DNA of 64,000 nt from Cranoglanis bouderius (Eukaryota > Chordata > Actinopteri > Siluriformes > Cranoglanididae), in assembly GCA_023630585.1 (NCBI GenBank), contig CM042560.1, positions 5,988,501 to 6,052,500 of the forward strand. Direction: 5' to 3'. The number at the start of each line of letters is the position of its first letter. Within the stretch, counting starts at the first letter, position 1. Positions 36,764-48,500 of this stretch are shown piece after piece. The position numbers and the translations under genes were made by a program. The notes beneath the pieces are model-generated. The model saw only the letters and a list, made by a program, of their open reading frames with translations, was not told the origin of the DNA and made no database searches.

Positions 36764-37905
36764 TACAGTGGGTATAGAAAAGAATCAACCCCATTTAAAA
36801 TAATCACATTTTGTTGCTTTTCAGCCTGAAATGAAGACGGACACAGTTTTTGTTTTATCCAGCTGTATTTACTCAGTGCAACTTATAACATCCAAGTGAA
36901 AAATATAACACCAACATGTCAGAAAAAAATTTAAAAAACAGAATCACAGAGTTGCTTTAATTTGCTTTATTTTTTTAATTACAGCCTTGGTGTTACCAAT
37001 TACCATTGGTGAAGCAAACAAACAACTATGGGTGGCAAGGCACTGTCAAAAGATCTCCAGGATAAAGTTGTGGACAGGCACAAGTCAGGAGATGGATACA
37101 AAAAAATGTCAAATGCTTTATCTATGCCTAGAAGCATAGTGAAATCTATTATTAAGAAGCGGAAGGTATTTGGTACAACACAGACCCTGGATCCCTGGAT
37201 CAGGATGTCGCTCCAAACTGGTCAGAGAGGCTACCAAGAGGCCTACAGCAACTCTGAAGCAGTTGCAGGAATTTATGACAAAGAGTGGTCATTGTGTGCA
37301 TGTGACAACAATATCACAAAATCTCCACAAATGTGGCTTGTATGGGAGGGTTTCAAGAAAAAAGCCACTCCTCAAGAAAGGCCACATGAACACATCTTGA
37401 AGATTCTGAGACCACATGGAAAAAGGTGTTATGGTCAGATGAGACTAAAATTGAATTATTTGCCTCAACACCAAACGATATGTCTGGTGGAAATCCAATA
37501 CAGCTCACCATCCAAATAATACCATTCCTACAGTAAAGCATGGAGGTGGTAATATCCTGTTATGGGGGTGTTTCTCTGCAGCAGGGACTGGAGCACTTGT
37601 CAGGATAGAAGGGACATGGAGGGGACAAATTCCATCAAATTCTTGAGGAAAATCTGCTGCCCTCTGCCAGAAAGTTGCCAATGGGAAGAAGGTTTACCTT
37701 CCAACATGACAATGACCCAAAGCACACAGCAAAACTGACCACACATTGGTTGAAGGAGAAAAAGGTGAATGTCCTTGCATGGCCTAGTCAGAGCCCAGAC
37801 TTAAACCCCATTGAAAATTTGTGGAATGACTTGAAGACTGTAGTCCACAAACAGTCACCATCAAATTTAACTGAACTTGAGGCAAATATTGCAAAGTCTA
37901 AAAAG
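36764..37905 (+). mobile_element. 3'-truncated Tc1 transposon (GGTATAGAAAAGAATCA family)
   Basis: The left arm begins CAGTGGGTATAGAAAAGAATC at a TA. Plus-strand transposase remains are MGGKALSKDLQDKVVDRHKS (37028), an HTH region in shifted frames, TFQHDNDPKHTAKLT (37694) and SPDLNPIENLWNDLK (catalytic Glu). At least three frameshifts are present. Similarity ends at about 37905, where sequence homologous to 9850 begins, so the C-terminus and right arm are lost. Confidence 0.85.
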
Positions 37906-38475
37906 CCCTGTTCTAAATATTATAAAAATAGAAAAGGAAATAACAAACTTGCCCCTGCTCCCCCATCCACTCAGTGGCAACATATACAACTTTATTTTGC
38001 AAACGAAATTTCAGAAATTCATTGTCATTTTCAATTCAATTTGAATTACCTACAAATACCTGTGCATAAAAAATGTAATATGCATAAACTTGGGGACGAC
38101 TAACAGCTCTGTTAGAGAACCTGTGTATATGTATATAGAGGGGTGTAGCTCTGAAATGTAAGAATGGTAAGAAAGAAAAAAAACTTTTTATAGTTTATAT
38201 AGTACAAAACAATATCATCATACTCTGGCAAAACAATATGAAGAAAATACTTACAATGGTGAAGACACTCAACTGAAAGTGCACAGTTTTAAAAATAGCC
38301 ATGCAATATAGTGTGAATGTTTTGACACAATGAGTTGTACAAATCCAATGCAATGTTAGTGATCAGATTAAATCATTTGTAACACAGTTACACCGGGAAT
38401 GAAAACACTGAGTGCTAAGTGAATCTGTGGTATTTGTCTTTTTTTCTCTCTTACACCAAATGCAGTAATAAATGC
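37906..38475 (-). repeat. Third copy of the unit 3'-UTR segment
   Basis: Diverged counterpart of 9850-10459 (ATAACAAACTTGCCCCTGCTCCC, AAACTTGGGGAC, AGAATGGTAAGAAAG, TAAATCATTTGTAACAC). It lies downstream, on the minus strand, of the exon at 38476-38567. Confidence 0.7.
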
Positions 38476-38790
38476 TCAATTCTTTCCATTCATTTCCACT
38501 AGAATGTGTTGGTTTGTCTGAGTCTCTGCATCCTTCAAGTCACCAGAATCCCTGATTTCTTTTTTCACTGAAAATAAAAGATTCAATTTAGCAAATTATA
38601 TAACACTGGACTGTGAAAAAAAATACATATGACACTTACTATTAGGACGGTTCCCAGGGAGACTTTCAATTCTGTGCCTAAACATGTCTTCGTCTTCTTT
38701 CACCCTCTCCAGCAGTGATTTATTCCCTCTTTTCTGAAGTATCTGTTTCTGCTGCTCCTCCCCTTCCGTGTGCATTTTTCTACATACGGC
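38476..38790 (-). pseudogene. C-terminal exons of a GIMAP-associated gene copy (orphan)
   Basis: Two minus-strand exons: one ending at 38640 (frame reads MHTEGEEQQKQILQK ... FRHRIESLPGNRPN, donor A|GTAAGT) and 38476-38567 (acceptor TTTTCAG, KKEIRDSGDLKDAE ... NGKN, TGA). They join in phase and give a charged, probably helical C-terminus. The second exon is homologous to 10460-10545. The 5' limit of the first exon is uncertain (about 38780-38790), and no GTPase exon was found upstream to 41900, so it is probably a truncated remnant. Linkage to GIMAP is inferred from the shared position in the duplicated units only. Confidence 0.45.
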
Positions 38791-39731
38791 TGGGCTTTGC
38801 TTCAGAGTGTGTGTAATCGGACTTGAAAATATTATAATCTTGTTTAAAATGACAGCAAAAAAAAGCACAAATAAGACGGTGGATATTTTTTTTTGAACAA
38901 GCATTTCGATCATACACAGCCGTAAACATAGTGAAACCTTGAACTCTGTTGGAATTGTTATGCAAAAAAAAAAAAAAAAAAATCTGTGATGTCAGATGGT
39001 AACATCACAGGTATTGTAACATTACATTGTACACTGCTGTACAGATTTGTAAAGGTTGTAAAGTTTTTTAAAGGTACATTTTCTATTGAACACTATTTAA
39101 AGCTATCTAATGTTACTTTTTTGCTGAGTCATGATTGCTTCTATTTTCTGCTGAATATAATGAACTAAACCAATGCAAGCTGCAAACTGTACCTCAAATT
39201 ATAGGATTTGGTTTCTGGTGCATGCTGATTCAGCGTGTATTTTAAGGAAAAAGAAAGAATACCTTACAATGCTGTGAAAACTTCTCGGTCGATATGCAGG
39301 TTCTTGCTGCTCCTACCTTTGTGCATAATGTCAGAGAGCTTCCTTCTTCTCCTTCTCTAAAACATAGGGACGTCCTCCAGAGTGGTTTCTCTTCCAGGTC
39401 CTAAACAAGCACAGTCATCCAATATCAGCATAAAAGACCCTAAAAATAGAAGTTTAAAGTTTATTAAATTAATGTCACGCAGGCTTGCAAATGATATACT
39501 GTAAGAGAGGGGGGAAAAAGAATTGCTTTTCTGCTTAGCACAGTCTGGTATCTTTCCATCCCAAAAATTCCATTATATTGGAAAGCTGTAAATTATGTGT
39601 AATTCTAATATATGTATAGCCTATCCCTGCTATTTTTCGAAATTTAGTTTATTTAAAAAAGGATTTTGTAGCTTGACCATTACACTCTAAAAATCAAAGT
39701 CATAATTTGGAAACTCTTTTTTTTGGAAAAA
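38791..39731. other. Intergenic, no supported gene
   Basis: A block at 39318-39413 (minus) has acceptor-like and donor-like edges and one open frame, but it does not join in phase with bmerb1 exon 1 and has no recognisable domain. A TTTTTTTT/A-run lies at 38965. Confidence 0.4.
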
Positions 39732-40558
39732 GTTCATGCTGGCCATGATAGAATGGTGTCAGAACACAGTGCATTGCAGCTTGCTGCGTATGGGGCTATA
39801 TAGCTGCAGACCGGTCAGAGATCCCATGCTGACCCCTGTCCACTGCTGAAAGCGCTTACAATGGGCACGTGAGCTTCAGAACTGGACCATGGAGCAGTGG
39901 AAGAAGGTGGCCTGGTCTGATGAAAGACTTATTTTATTTTTAAATTTTTTTTATTTTATTTTACATCATGTGGACAGCCGGGTGCATGTGTGTCACTTAC
40001 CTGGGAAAGAGATGGCACCAGGATGCACTATGGACAGAAGGCAAGCCGGCAGAGGCAGCGCGATGCTCTGGGCAATGTTCTGCAGGGAAACCTTGGGTCC
40101 TGGCATTCATGTGGATGTTACTTTGACACATACCACCTACATAAACATTGTTGCAGACCAAGTACACCCCTTCATGGCAACGGTATTCCCTAATGGCAGT
40201 GGCCTCTTTCAGCAGGATAATGAACCCTGCCACACTGCAAAAATTGTTCAGGAATGGTTTGAAGAACATGACAAAGTGTACAAGGTGTTGACTTAGCCTC
40301 CAAATTCCCCAGATCTCAATCCGATCAAGCATCTGTGGGATGTGCTGGACAAAAAAGTCTGATCCATGGAGGCCCCACCTCACAACTTACAGGACTTAAA
40401 GGATATGCTGCTAACATCTTGGTGCCAGTTATGACAGCACACCTTCAGAAGTTTTGTGGAGTCCACGCCTTGACAGGTCAGAGATGTTTTGGCGGCACAA
40501 GGAGGACCTACACAATATTAGGCAGGTGGTTTTAATGTTATGGCTGATCAGTGTATAT
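39732..40558 (+). mobile_element. 5'-truncated Tc1-like transposon (GTTTTAATGTTATGGCTGATC end)
   Basis: Plus strand covers the middle and C-terminal transposase: MEQWKKVAWSDE (first Asp), HTTYINIVADQVHPFM, FQQDNEPCHTAK (second Asp), PNSPDLNPIKHLWDVLD (catalytic Glu replaced by Lys), closing in the terminal repeat GGTGGTTTTAATGTTATGGC. In-frame stops and a T-rich insertion (39930-39962) are present. The start matches the inverted sequence at 3833-3960. Confidence 0.85.
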
Positions 40559-40667
40559 TTCAGTATTAAGATAAAATGTGTTCATTTTGCTCATTCGATG
40601 GCTTTATCATATCGTGTACCTTTCTCGAAAAAAGAATTAGGACAGAAATATTCATTCAGTTATCTTC

Positions 40668-40835
40668 AGCAGCAGATTAATCCTGGTCAGGGTCGTGGTG
40701 AGAACACACCCTAGATGGGACACCATATACACACATTCTCACCTAGGGGCAATTTAACATAAGCAATCTAGGTAAGAGTAAGCCGGACAACCCAAACTCA
40801 GGTTTAAGTCTAGGATCCTGGAGCTGTGAGGCAGC
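40668..40835. repeat. Interspersed repeat (CTGGTCAGGGTCGTGGTG ... CACCTAGGGGCAATTTA)
   Basis: Fits a very common teleost interspersed repeat with the motifs ACACCCTAGATGGGACACC, ACACACATTCTCACCTAGGGG and a CTGGAGCTGTGAGGCAGCAA end, internally shortened. A piece of the same family in the other direction is at 49905-50130. Confidence 0.65.
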
Positions 40836-41039
40836 AACGTGTTATTATTGTGAATTATTGTGTCCCAATAATTCTGGAAACTTAATCACATTTCATATCA
40901 GCATTAGGAAGTCCAGACAATAACACATAAACTGGACAGTGCCATTTCTACACTGTTGAAAAGAAGTAAAATTTCCTCGCCTCCTATATTTTTGCTGTAG
41001 AACAAACAAACAGTACTGTAAGTGGCCCTTGTCAAAGTT

Positions 41040-41217
41040 GCTCAGATCCTTACGCTTGCCCATTTTTCCTGCTTCAAACACATCACTTTCGAGAACTGAC
41101 TGTTCACTTGCTGCCTAATATATCCCACTCCATGACAGGTGCCACTGTAATGAAATAATCAATGTTATTCACGTCACCTGTCAGTGGTTTTAATGTTATG
41201 GCTGATCAGTGTATATA
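41040..41217 (-). mobile_element. Tc1-like terminal repeat fragment
   Basis: GACTGTTCACTTGCTGCCTAATATATCCCACTCC to GGTTTTAATGTTATGGCTGATC matches the end at 4140-4312 and 11240-11384. No coding part. Confidence 0.8.
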
Positions 41218-41937
41218 TTTTTGGAGAACAGTATAAACACACAAAATCATTTCTCATATCTGGGGTTGTTCCTACCACAAAGTATGAGTGCAAATAAGAA
41301 ATTTAGGTAATGTAACATTAAATTAATTCGCCAATTTATTTTATTTTTTGAAAAAAAAAAAAAAACAGTTTGGGTCACCTATTTTTTACAATTTACAATA
41401 TAAACATGAAGGGGGTTATATCAGATACACCAAAAGTATATATATATATATTTTTCTTTTTCATGAGCCAAGTAAATAAAGTTAAAGTTGCACTTTAGGT
41501 AAATCTAAAAGGGGTCAATTTTGAGCCAAACAGACCACAAGGAATATGAAGATAGTCTGTATAGGCCTATATATTGTTTACAGTTATTAAAATGTTATTT
41601 ATTAGAGAATTGTCTTTGTTACATTTTTTACGTTAAGCCAGTTATTCTGTAAAACAGGCAGTATATATATGCTTCATATGTATATGCATGATTGCTTAAA
41701 AAAATAATAAATAAATAAAGGGTGGTGTTGTTGTTCAGCCTCTAAACGGAATGTTTAGATGAAAACGTGCTAACGCTGTCCTGTGTCAAACAGACAAAAG
41801 CGTAACAAAAGCGGTTGTTGTTGTAGGAAGTAGACTATTATATTCATTTCCACAAACTATTCTGTGGAAATTCTTTGGCAAAATAAACCCCTAATTCGCG
41901 AGTTAAGCATTGTCCTATAGCCATATACAGTTCATAC
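41218..41937. other. Presumed bmerb1 intron 1 start
   Basis: AT-rich sequence with no recognised element apart from short A and T runs. It lies downstream of the bmerb1 exon 1 donor. Confidence 0.5.
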
Positions 41938-42016
41938 CTTCGTCTTTGCTCCATTTGGTCTCGCGCAGGGCGCCGTAGCTCCTCTCGTTGTCCGCGATGG
42001 ACTTCTTTAATTCCAT
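41938..42016 (-). CDS. bmerb1: bmerb1 (C16orf45-like) exon 1
   Basis: ATG at 42016 opens 26 codons reading MELKKSIADN ... SYGALRETKWSKDE and a split Gly codon at a clean donor, GAAG|GTATGA. The MELK start and the RYGA.EET.W-like stretch fit the N-terminus of BMERB1, whose bMERB domain binds Rab GTPases; the domain itself is encoded by later exons. The upstream CpG-rich promoter and the position just downstream of mpv17l on the same strand, as I recall from human 16p13.11, support the call. No later exon was recognised between here and position 1, so the rest is off the window or separated by the duplication. Confidence 0.65.
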
Positions 42017-42099
42017 TACAGCTGCTGAATTAGTTTTTTTTTTTTTTTTTTTAAACTCTACTAACGATGTAAATCTGTGATGTGTGTGGTGTATTTTTT

Positions 42100-42330
42100 T
42101 TGTTTGTTCAATCTTCCGCTGTTCCGTTCAAACCGAGTGGGTTCCGCCGAGCCGCGGTGCTGCGCATCCTCCTTCACGTCGAGACTAAGCACAACGTTCC
42201 TGACTGGGATGCTGTAGGAAGAGCGCGAGAGGGATGCAGGGCGCATGCGCAGTAAGAAGAACGCGTGAGGGACGCAGAGTGCATGCGTAGTAGGACGAAA
42301 GCGTAAGGGGTGGACGGCGCATGCGCGGTA
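42100..42330 (-). promoter_or_regulatory. CpG-rich promoter with tandem NRF1-type sites
   Basis: Perfect GCGCATGCGC sites at 42241-42250 and 42317-42326, with a degenerate third (TGCATGCGTA, about 42280) exactly between them. Each sits in a ~38-bp imperfect tandem repeat (GACGCAGAG/GGATGCAGGG, then ATGCGC/TAGTA, then ACGCGTGAGG/AAGCGTAAGG). They lie 225-310 bp upstream of the bmerb1 ATG. Confidence 0.7.
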
Positions 42331-42496
42331 TTTATAGCAAAAGGAGCCACGTAACAGGAAACGTATGGCTATGATAGGCTATATGTACATTTTATTATAT
42401 AGTATAAATATAGAAATATAGAAATGTTCATTCGAAACGCTACAGTTCTATATTAAAACACTTCAATTTAGATTTTGAGCCTAATATGAAAAGATT

Positions 42497-42596
42497 CAAT
42501 TTATTATTATTATTATTATTATTATCATTATTATTATTATTATTGTTATTATCGTTGTTGTTGTTGTTGTCGTCGTTGTTGTTGTTGTCGCTCAGT
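42497..42596. repeat. (ATT)n(GTT)n compound microsatellite
   Basis: ATT triplets grading into GTT and GTC triplets. Confidence 0.9.
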
Positions 42597-44454
42597 TATA
42601 ATATATCCTACTTATACTATACACTATGATAAATGTAGCTGGTGTTTTTAATATTTGGCAAGCAAGCCCCCTGCTGCTTGCTAAGTGAATTGCAATGCAT
42701 GCAATAACAAGCCTATATTACAACATTACAAACTACACCATTATTCTTGACTTTATCAGAGGTTTATCAGTTTATCTCCAAACACAAACACAGTTTGAAT
42801 GACAGTCATGTCTCTTTATTATGAAGTAGAGTCAATGCAAATCGTCAGTACCCATTTAGCAGAAATAGTCACCAAATGCAAAGACAAGCACATGATCCGA
42901 ATGAAATGTTTGTTAAAACAAGTTTTGCTCTAAAATATAACATATATGTAATATTAATACAGAGACATTATCCTTTTCATATTTTGCAGTTAATATAGGC
43001 CTGGTAAATTTTACATACATCAGTAGTAATATACCACATAGTAACATACTAGTAGTAGCCTCCTGCCTGAGAGGTAAAACAATTCCTTGGTAAAATAATT
43101 AAATTTTAACAGACACTGACATTAGAAAACATTTGATACACCTTAAAGGCTGATGTATCCATTAGAAAAACCTACAAGCAAATGACTGCTGTACTATTTG
43201 AGAACTATTGTAACATTTGAACACTTCACAAGATATATCACAGTTCCACTTGAGTTCATTCAGTGCACCTACAATGACAAAGTAGCCTGAAAATAAACAC
43301 TACTTGACATGGCTCATTGATGTGGCCGTAAACTATTTGGAAGACATCTTAGTTTTGTCTTTTAATAAGTATATACCCAAGATCACATAAAAACAATGTG
43401 ATCATGTGAGTATCAATACCAAGAATATCAATAGCTGTTTGTTACAGATATCCAGTATTATATATAATACAATATTTATTACAAAACCTTCTTTAAGCGC
43501 TAAAACGATAAGTTCAGATTTAAGTTCTGACCCAGTGATGTTGCTATGGAGGATGCTGTTAGTAACAGAACAAACTCTTAAACCCTGCTCGGAAAACGTG
43601 TTTCCATGCCAACCAAACTGCACCATATAACAATATTTGTAGCTCCCCATGCAGTATACCTTATCACTCAGTTATACATATATTATATCAGATTATTATT
43701 ATTATTTTTTAAATAAAATATAAAATCTCTTTTTGGTTACATGCAGAAGAAGTGCTCTCAGTAAAGCCTACTTTTAAAAATTAAGCTCTGCCAAATTTAT
43801 ATTTAAAATCTAATAAAGTTAAATATTTTCCTAATTAATTGTTCTTGAGCAAATTAAATTAAAGATTTTTTTTTGGCAGGAAAGGGCAGGAAAAAACATT
43901 AGTCTCCAGTCACATGACTCATGTAATGAACTAACCAAAACTAATGTAACTGCATTAGACAATTATGAAATTCAATCAAAGATGATAAGTCTATGAATAC
44001 GTTACTCTTGTGCAATAGATTTTACTTCTGGAGCTGGCACACTAAAGTAGGACTTGGTGATATGAAGCTATGATATCAATATAGTGACCAATTATGTCAC
44101 AATACACTTTTCGGAGACATTGTGGATATCATATCTTTTTTTTTTTTTTCTTTTTTAAAAGAAATTTAATTTCAAACTGAGTAGAAGCACTATATATTTT
44201 TTCCCCCTTTGGAATGTTAACAAATGGATTCTGTGGACTAAAAAAAACATTTTGAATGAAACCAGGCATATTTCTTTCAAGGTTAAAATGCATGTGAAGC
44301 TGCTGCATTTCTCTCTCATGGTGTAAAAAGTAAGCATAAGACATACCGATTTGTTAATGATAGCAGGCGCATATGACAGTACTTTAATGTTTAGTGAAAA
44401 TAAAGAGAGCAAACTTTCACTGAATAGCAGCTTTATAGATCTCCGGACGTAGCT
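42597..44454. other. Intergenic, no gene seen
   Basis: AT-rich region between bmerb1 and mpv17l on the minus strand. Short open frames lack domains and splice context. It probably includes the far 3' flank of mpv17l. Confidence 0.5.
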
Positions 44455-44600
44455 CCCTATTGGGCAAGCCAGTGGCAAGAGTGCCAAGGAAAAACTTCAT
44501 GAAATGACATGAAGAAGAAACCTTGAGAGGAACCAGGGAACCCATTCTCTTCTGGGTGACAACAGATAGCGGGATTATAAATCATTATGCTTCTTCTGTT
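44455..44600 (+). repeat. Interspersed repeat (GAAGAAACCTTGAGAGGAACC)
   Basis: GTGCCAAGGAAAAACTTCATGAAATGAC, AGAAACCTTGAGAGGAACCAG and CCCATTCTCTTCTGGGTGACA form the order of a common fish interspersed repeat. Its class is not clear to me. Confidence 0.6.
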
Positions 44601-45514
44601 GCTGTATTTCTGACCAGTGAATGAATGTGTTTTATGTGTATGTTTTCCAGTGGTGTAGCCAGGAAATGAATTCAGAGGGTGATGAGGAACTATGCTAAAT
44701 AAAATCACTGTGTAATCCGTACAATTCAGTTGATAAGTGTGACGAACTCATGAATTTTCAGTAGATGCCAGACAGTAGTCGATGTATAGTGGTTTTTCAT
44801 TGAATTATTTAAAGCATGATCTACTGTCAACCGATATATATATATATATACTTAATATATACTTATATAAAATACTTGTATGACAGTATGACACTTGTAT
44901 GACACTTGTATGACAGTTCATAGATCATTAGTAGCTAACAAAAACAGGGATAATGCACGGTCCTGATTGGTTTCTCACTCACCATAGCAGCTTGTAGTTA
45001 ACAAAATATTATTAAACAAACTACGGGACATGTTTGTTTGATGTCTGGGGAGGTTAAATATGGGAAAATCGTAATGATGGCATTGTTGACCTTTTATGAA
45101 CATCATTATAATGCATTTACTGCAAAAAAACAATGTTTCTTGACATGTATATAATGTTATTTTAACCACATATGAATAAGGATTTGAAACTGTCATAAAA
45201 TAGCTCTAGAGGGGTTTCAGCCTGTTTTCAGTCCTTCGTGATCCATAAGCCATTTTTTCCCTTTTCCCTTGCAATGTGAAACAAAACCAAAAAAAATAAA
45301 AAAGTATGGTCCCGACTCAAACAGAGCAAATGGAGTAATCAGTCTGAAAGCAGGCCAACATTCCTGAGCTGTTATTAACACTGTAGTACAATCTGCCTTG
45401 TTGGTGACTAACATAATCAAATTACAACATGACTGTGCATCTATACATATACCACATACATATACCATATATGGAATGAAGGTCTAGAACCTTTCTTGAG
45501 GTGTGTTCACAGAA
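44601..45514. other. 3' flank of mpv17l
   Basis: No recognisable element. A clear AATAAA for mpv17l was not identified close to the stop codon. Confidence 0.45.
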
Positions 45515-48500
45515 TTACTTGCTCTGACTGGATTCCTGAACCTTCACCTCGCTGTTCAGCTGGCATATCCAGTTCAGAGCTGCCTTCAGGGTCCCGTCTC
45601 CACGCTGGCGAGAGAAGCAGAGGAATGTAGCCCAGACAAAAGCACAGCAGCCGGTGAAGGTAGTTCGCAGGTACAAGGGCACCAGGGTGAAGTTCAGGCA
45701 CTGGGAATAAGAGCAGACAATACTTCTTTTTTTTTTTTCTCAAAACACATTCTGTATAAGTATATTTCTTGTTCATTCATCATTCCGTGCTGCATTTTGT
45801 GTTTATACATCATCCTAGAACTGCTGGGAGCATATGTTTCAGCCTAAACATGCTCAATCTTGCCTGAGAGAACAATGTCGATTAAGTGACTTCAATTTGA
45901 GGGGGGTGCAAATGTGTAAATGCCATATCCCTAAGCTAAAAAAAAAAAGACAAAAATAATACCTCCTCGCAAAACTGACATCTTTTTAACATACCTTTTG
46001 GATTATTATTACATTATATTACTTCTATAAGATATACAGTGGGGTCCAAAAGGTATACAGTGGGGTCCACACTGAACATGTAGGGAATTCTTCATTTAAA
46101 ATGTGAAATAAAGAATTTTTTACAATTGAAAAAAAAAACAAACAAACAAAGGAAGGAAGTGTTCAACATCTTCGATTTTGTAATATTAAAGATTCTGCAC
46201 AAAGTCGCTATTTAAATTTAAACAGATTTATGGTATTGACTATGTTAACTGTACCAAAGATTTTCCTTGAGTCTCATCTCTTCCACTGAAGAATGCATTC
46301 AGACGACACTCAAATGGATTTGATCTAACAGGTTTTACTTGTGGTTCAAGTGAACACTGTCATTAAAGAAGAAGGGGGACGTAACAAAGAGTTCTACTTT
46401 TCACTTAAGTTATTGCTGATAATATCATCTGTAATGAAAAAGAAAGTATTAAATTAGAAAAGAATGCAAAATAGAAGCATTTTCCCTAGTGGTCTCAGAC
46501 TTTTGGACTCCACTATATACTATTATCGATATTTTAATTCCTTCTATGAAACTTACCCATGAAGCTGCATTGATTTGTGTCAAACCAACAAGAAGTGTGT
46601 GTAAACCTACTGAGAATGTACATGTACAAACCGCCTGCTTTTGTTAAATCAGAGGAGTGGCTGCTCTGAACTACAGAGTACAGTCTTTAGAAATGGCAAA
46701 GAAAACACACTAAAGCACAACAGTATCTGTGGACTCTGTGGCTAAGTAAAGAATAAAACATGACAGGACATGCGGTTATAGGAAAATAATCAACAATGGG
46801 GTGGTGTGATGCGGCCCAACAGGAAGCAGAGTAACTGTTACCAGCCTGAAGTTGATACTTTTCCAATAACAGCTCAGCCCTGAAGTGGTTTATGCCTCTT
46901 ACACCACAGCATTTGACCAATGATTACAATTTTTTATTTATAATGACACCTTGTAATTTTTATCCGTTTATAGTTATGTTTAACATTAATTATAACATTA
47001 TGACTTATGTCATAGCAGCTCGCGTTACTGAGAAACCAGAAAGCACAAAGTCCTTTGTCTCGGAAATCTTACTAACCATTACAAATTGCTTTAAATAAAT
47101 GCTAAATAACCTTCACCTCACAGAAATCCGCACCATGGCAGTGATTATGTTTGTTAAATAACATTTATGTTTGTTAAATAACAACACATTTTTAACCACC
47201 TGTTATTAGCCTTAGATTACGTAGAGCATCTGCCATATAAGTCCCTGTGAACTAGCTGTTAGTATAGATATAATAAGCTATTAGAGCAAGCTGATCAATA
47301 TAAAACTGTACTTTGAATTACTATTGTCAGAGCTGCTGCAATAGAAAATTAATCAACATCTTCAAACCAGTCAGATTTGAGAATTCAACAGTGCTATGGC
47401 ATAACCAGCATTATCCAGCAGAATATGTCAGAAGTTAATGAGTCAGTAAATTTGATATTTAACATTAGAGATTGACTTAAGATTTAATTATGTTATGACA
47501 TGTTAACTAAGCTTTTACATTATTGAGCTAGCTATGTCACTGTTTTATATGGATTTTTGTGGTGTAGTACATTTTATATAGTTTTTTTTTTCTGGTGTAA
47601 ATCTTTAGAGTCTGTCTTTATTCATAATTTAACCACTGGTGCCATGTATTTCCCATGTGAGCATGCACATAGAGGGGGGAAAAAAGTATTTGATCCCCTG
47701 CTGATTTTGTACGTTTGCCCACTGTCAAAGAAATGATCAGTCTATGATTATAATGGTAGGTGTATTTTAACAGTGAGAGACAGAATAACAACAAAAAAAA
47801 TCCAGAAAAACGCATTTCAAAAAAGTTATAAATTGATTTGCATTTTAATGAGGGAAATAAGTATTTGACCCCGTCGACTTATTACTTGGTGGCAAAACCC
47901 TTGTTGACAATCACAGAGGTCAGACGTTTCTTGCAGTTGGCCACCAGGTTTGCACACATCTCAGGAGGGATTTTGTCCCACTCCTCTTTGCAGATCCTCT
48001 CCAAGTCATTAAGGTCTCGAGGCTGACGTTTGGCAACTCGAACCTTCAGCTCCCTCCACAGATTTTCTATGGGATTAAGGTCTGGAGACTGCTAGGCCAC
48101 TCCAGGACCTTAATGTGCTTCTTCTTGAGCCACTCCTTTGATGCCTTGGCTGTGTGTTTTGGGTCTGTTGTCACCTTCTCACCAAGCTGCTTGGCGATGG
48201 TCTTGTAGCCCATTCCAGCCTTGTGTAGGTCTACAATCTTGTCCCTGACATCCTTGGACAGCTCTTTGGTCTTGGCCATGGTGGAGAGTTTGGAATCTGA
48301 TTGATTGATTGCTTCTGTGGACAGGTGTCTTTTTACAGGTAACAAACTGAGATTAGGAGCACTGCCTTTAAGAGAGACCCTGTGTAACAGACACTTGGGA
48401 GCCAGAAATCTTGCTGATTGATAGGGGATCAAATACTTATTTCACTCATTAAAATGCAAATCAATTTATAACTTTTTTGAAATGTGTTTTTCTGGATTTT

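Noticed and set aside
39318..39413. Candidate second exon of bmerb1
   Set aside because: Splicing from bmerb1 exon 1 gives a stop after about 13 codons, and the alternative open frame is out of phase and unlike the bMERB domain.
44129..44487. Hydrophobic minus-strand open frames
   Set aside because: No homology, no splice context, AT-rich composition produces Phe/Leu-rich translation.
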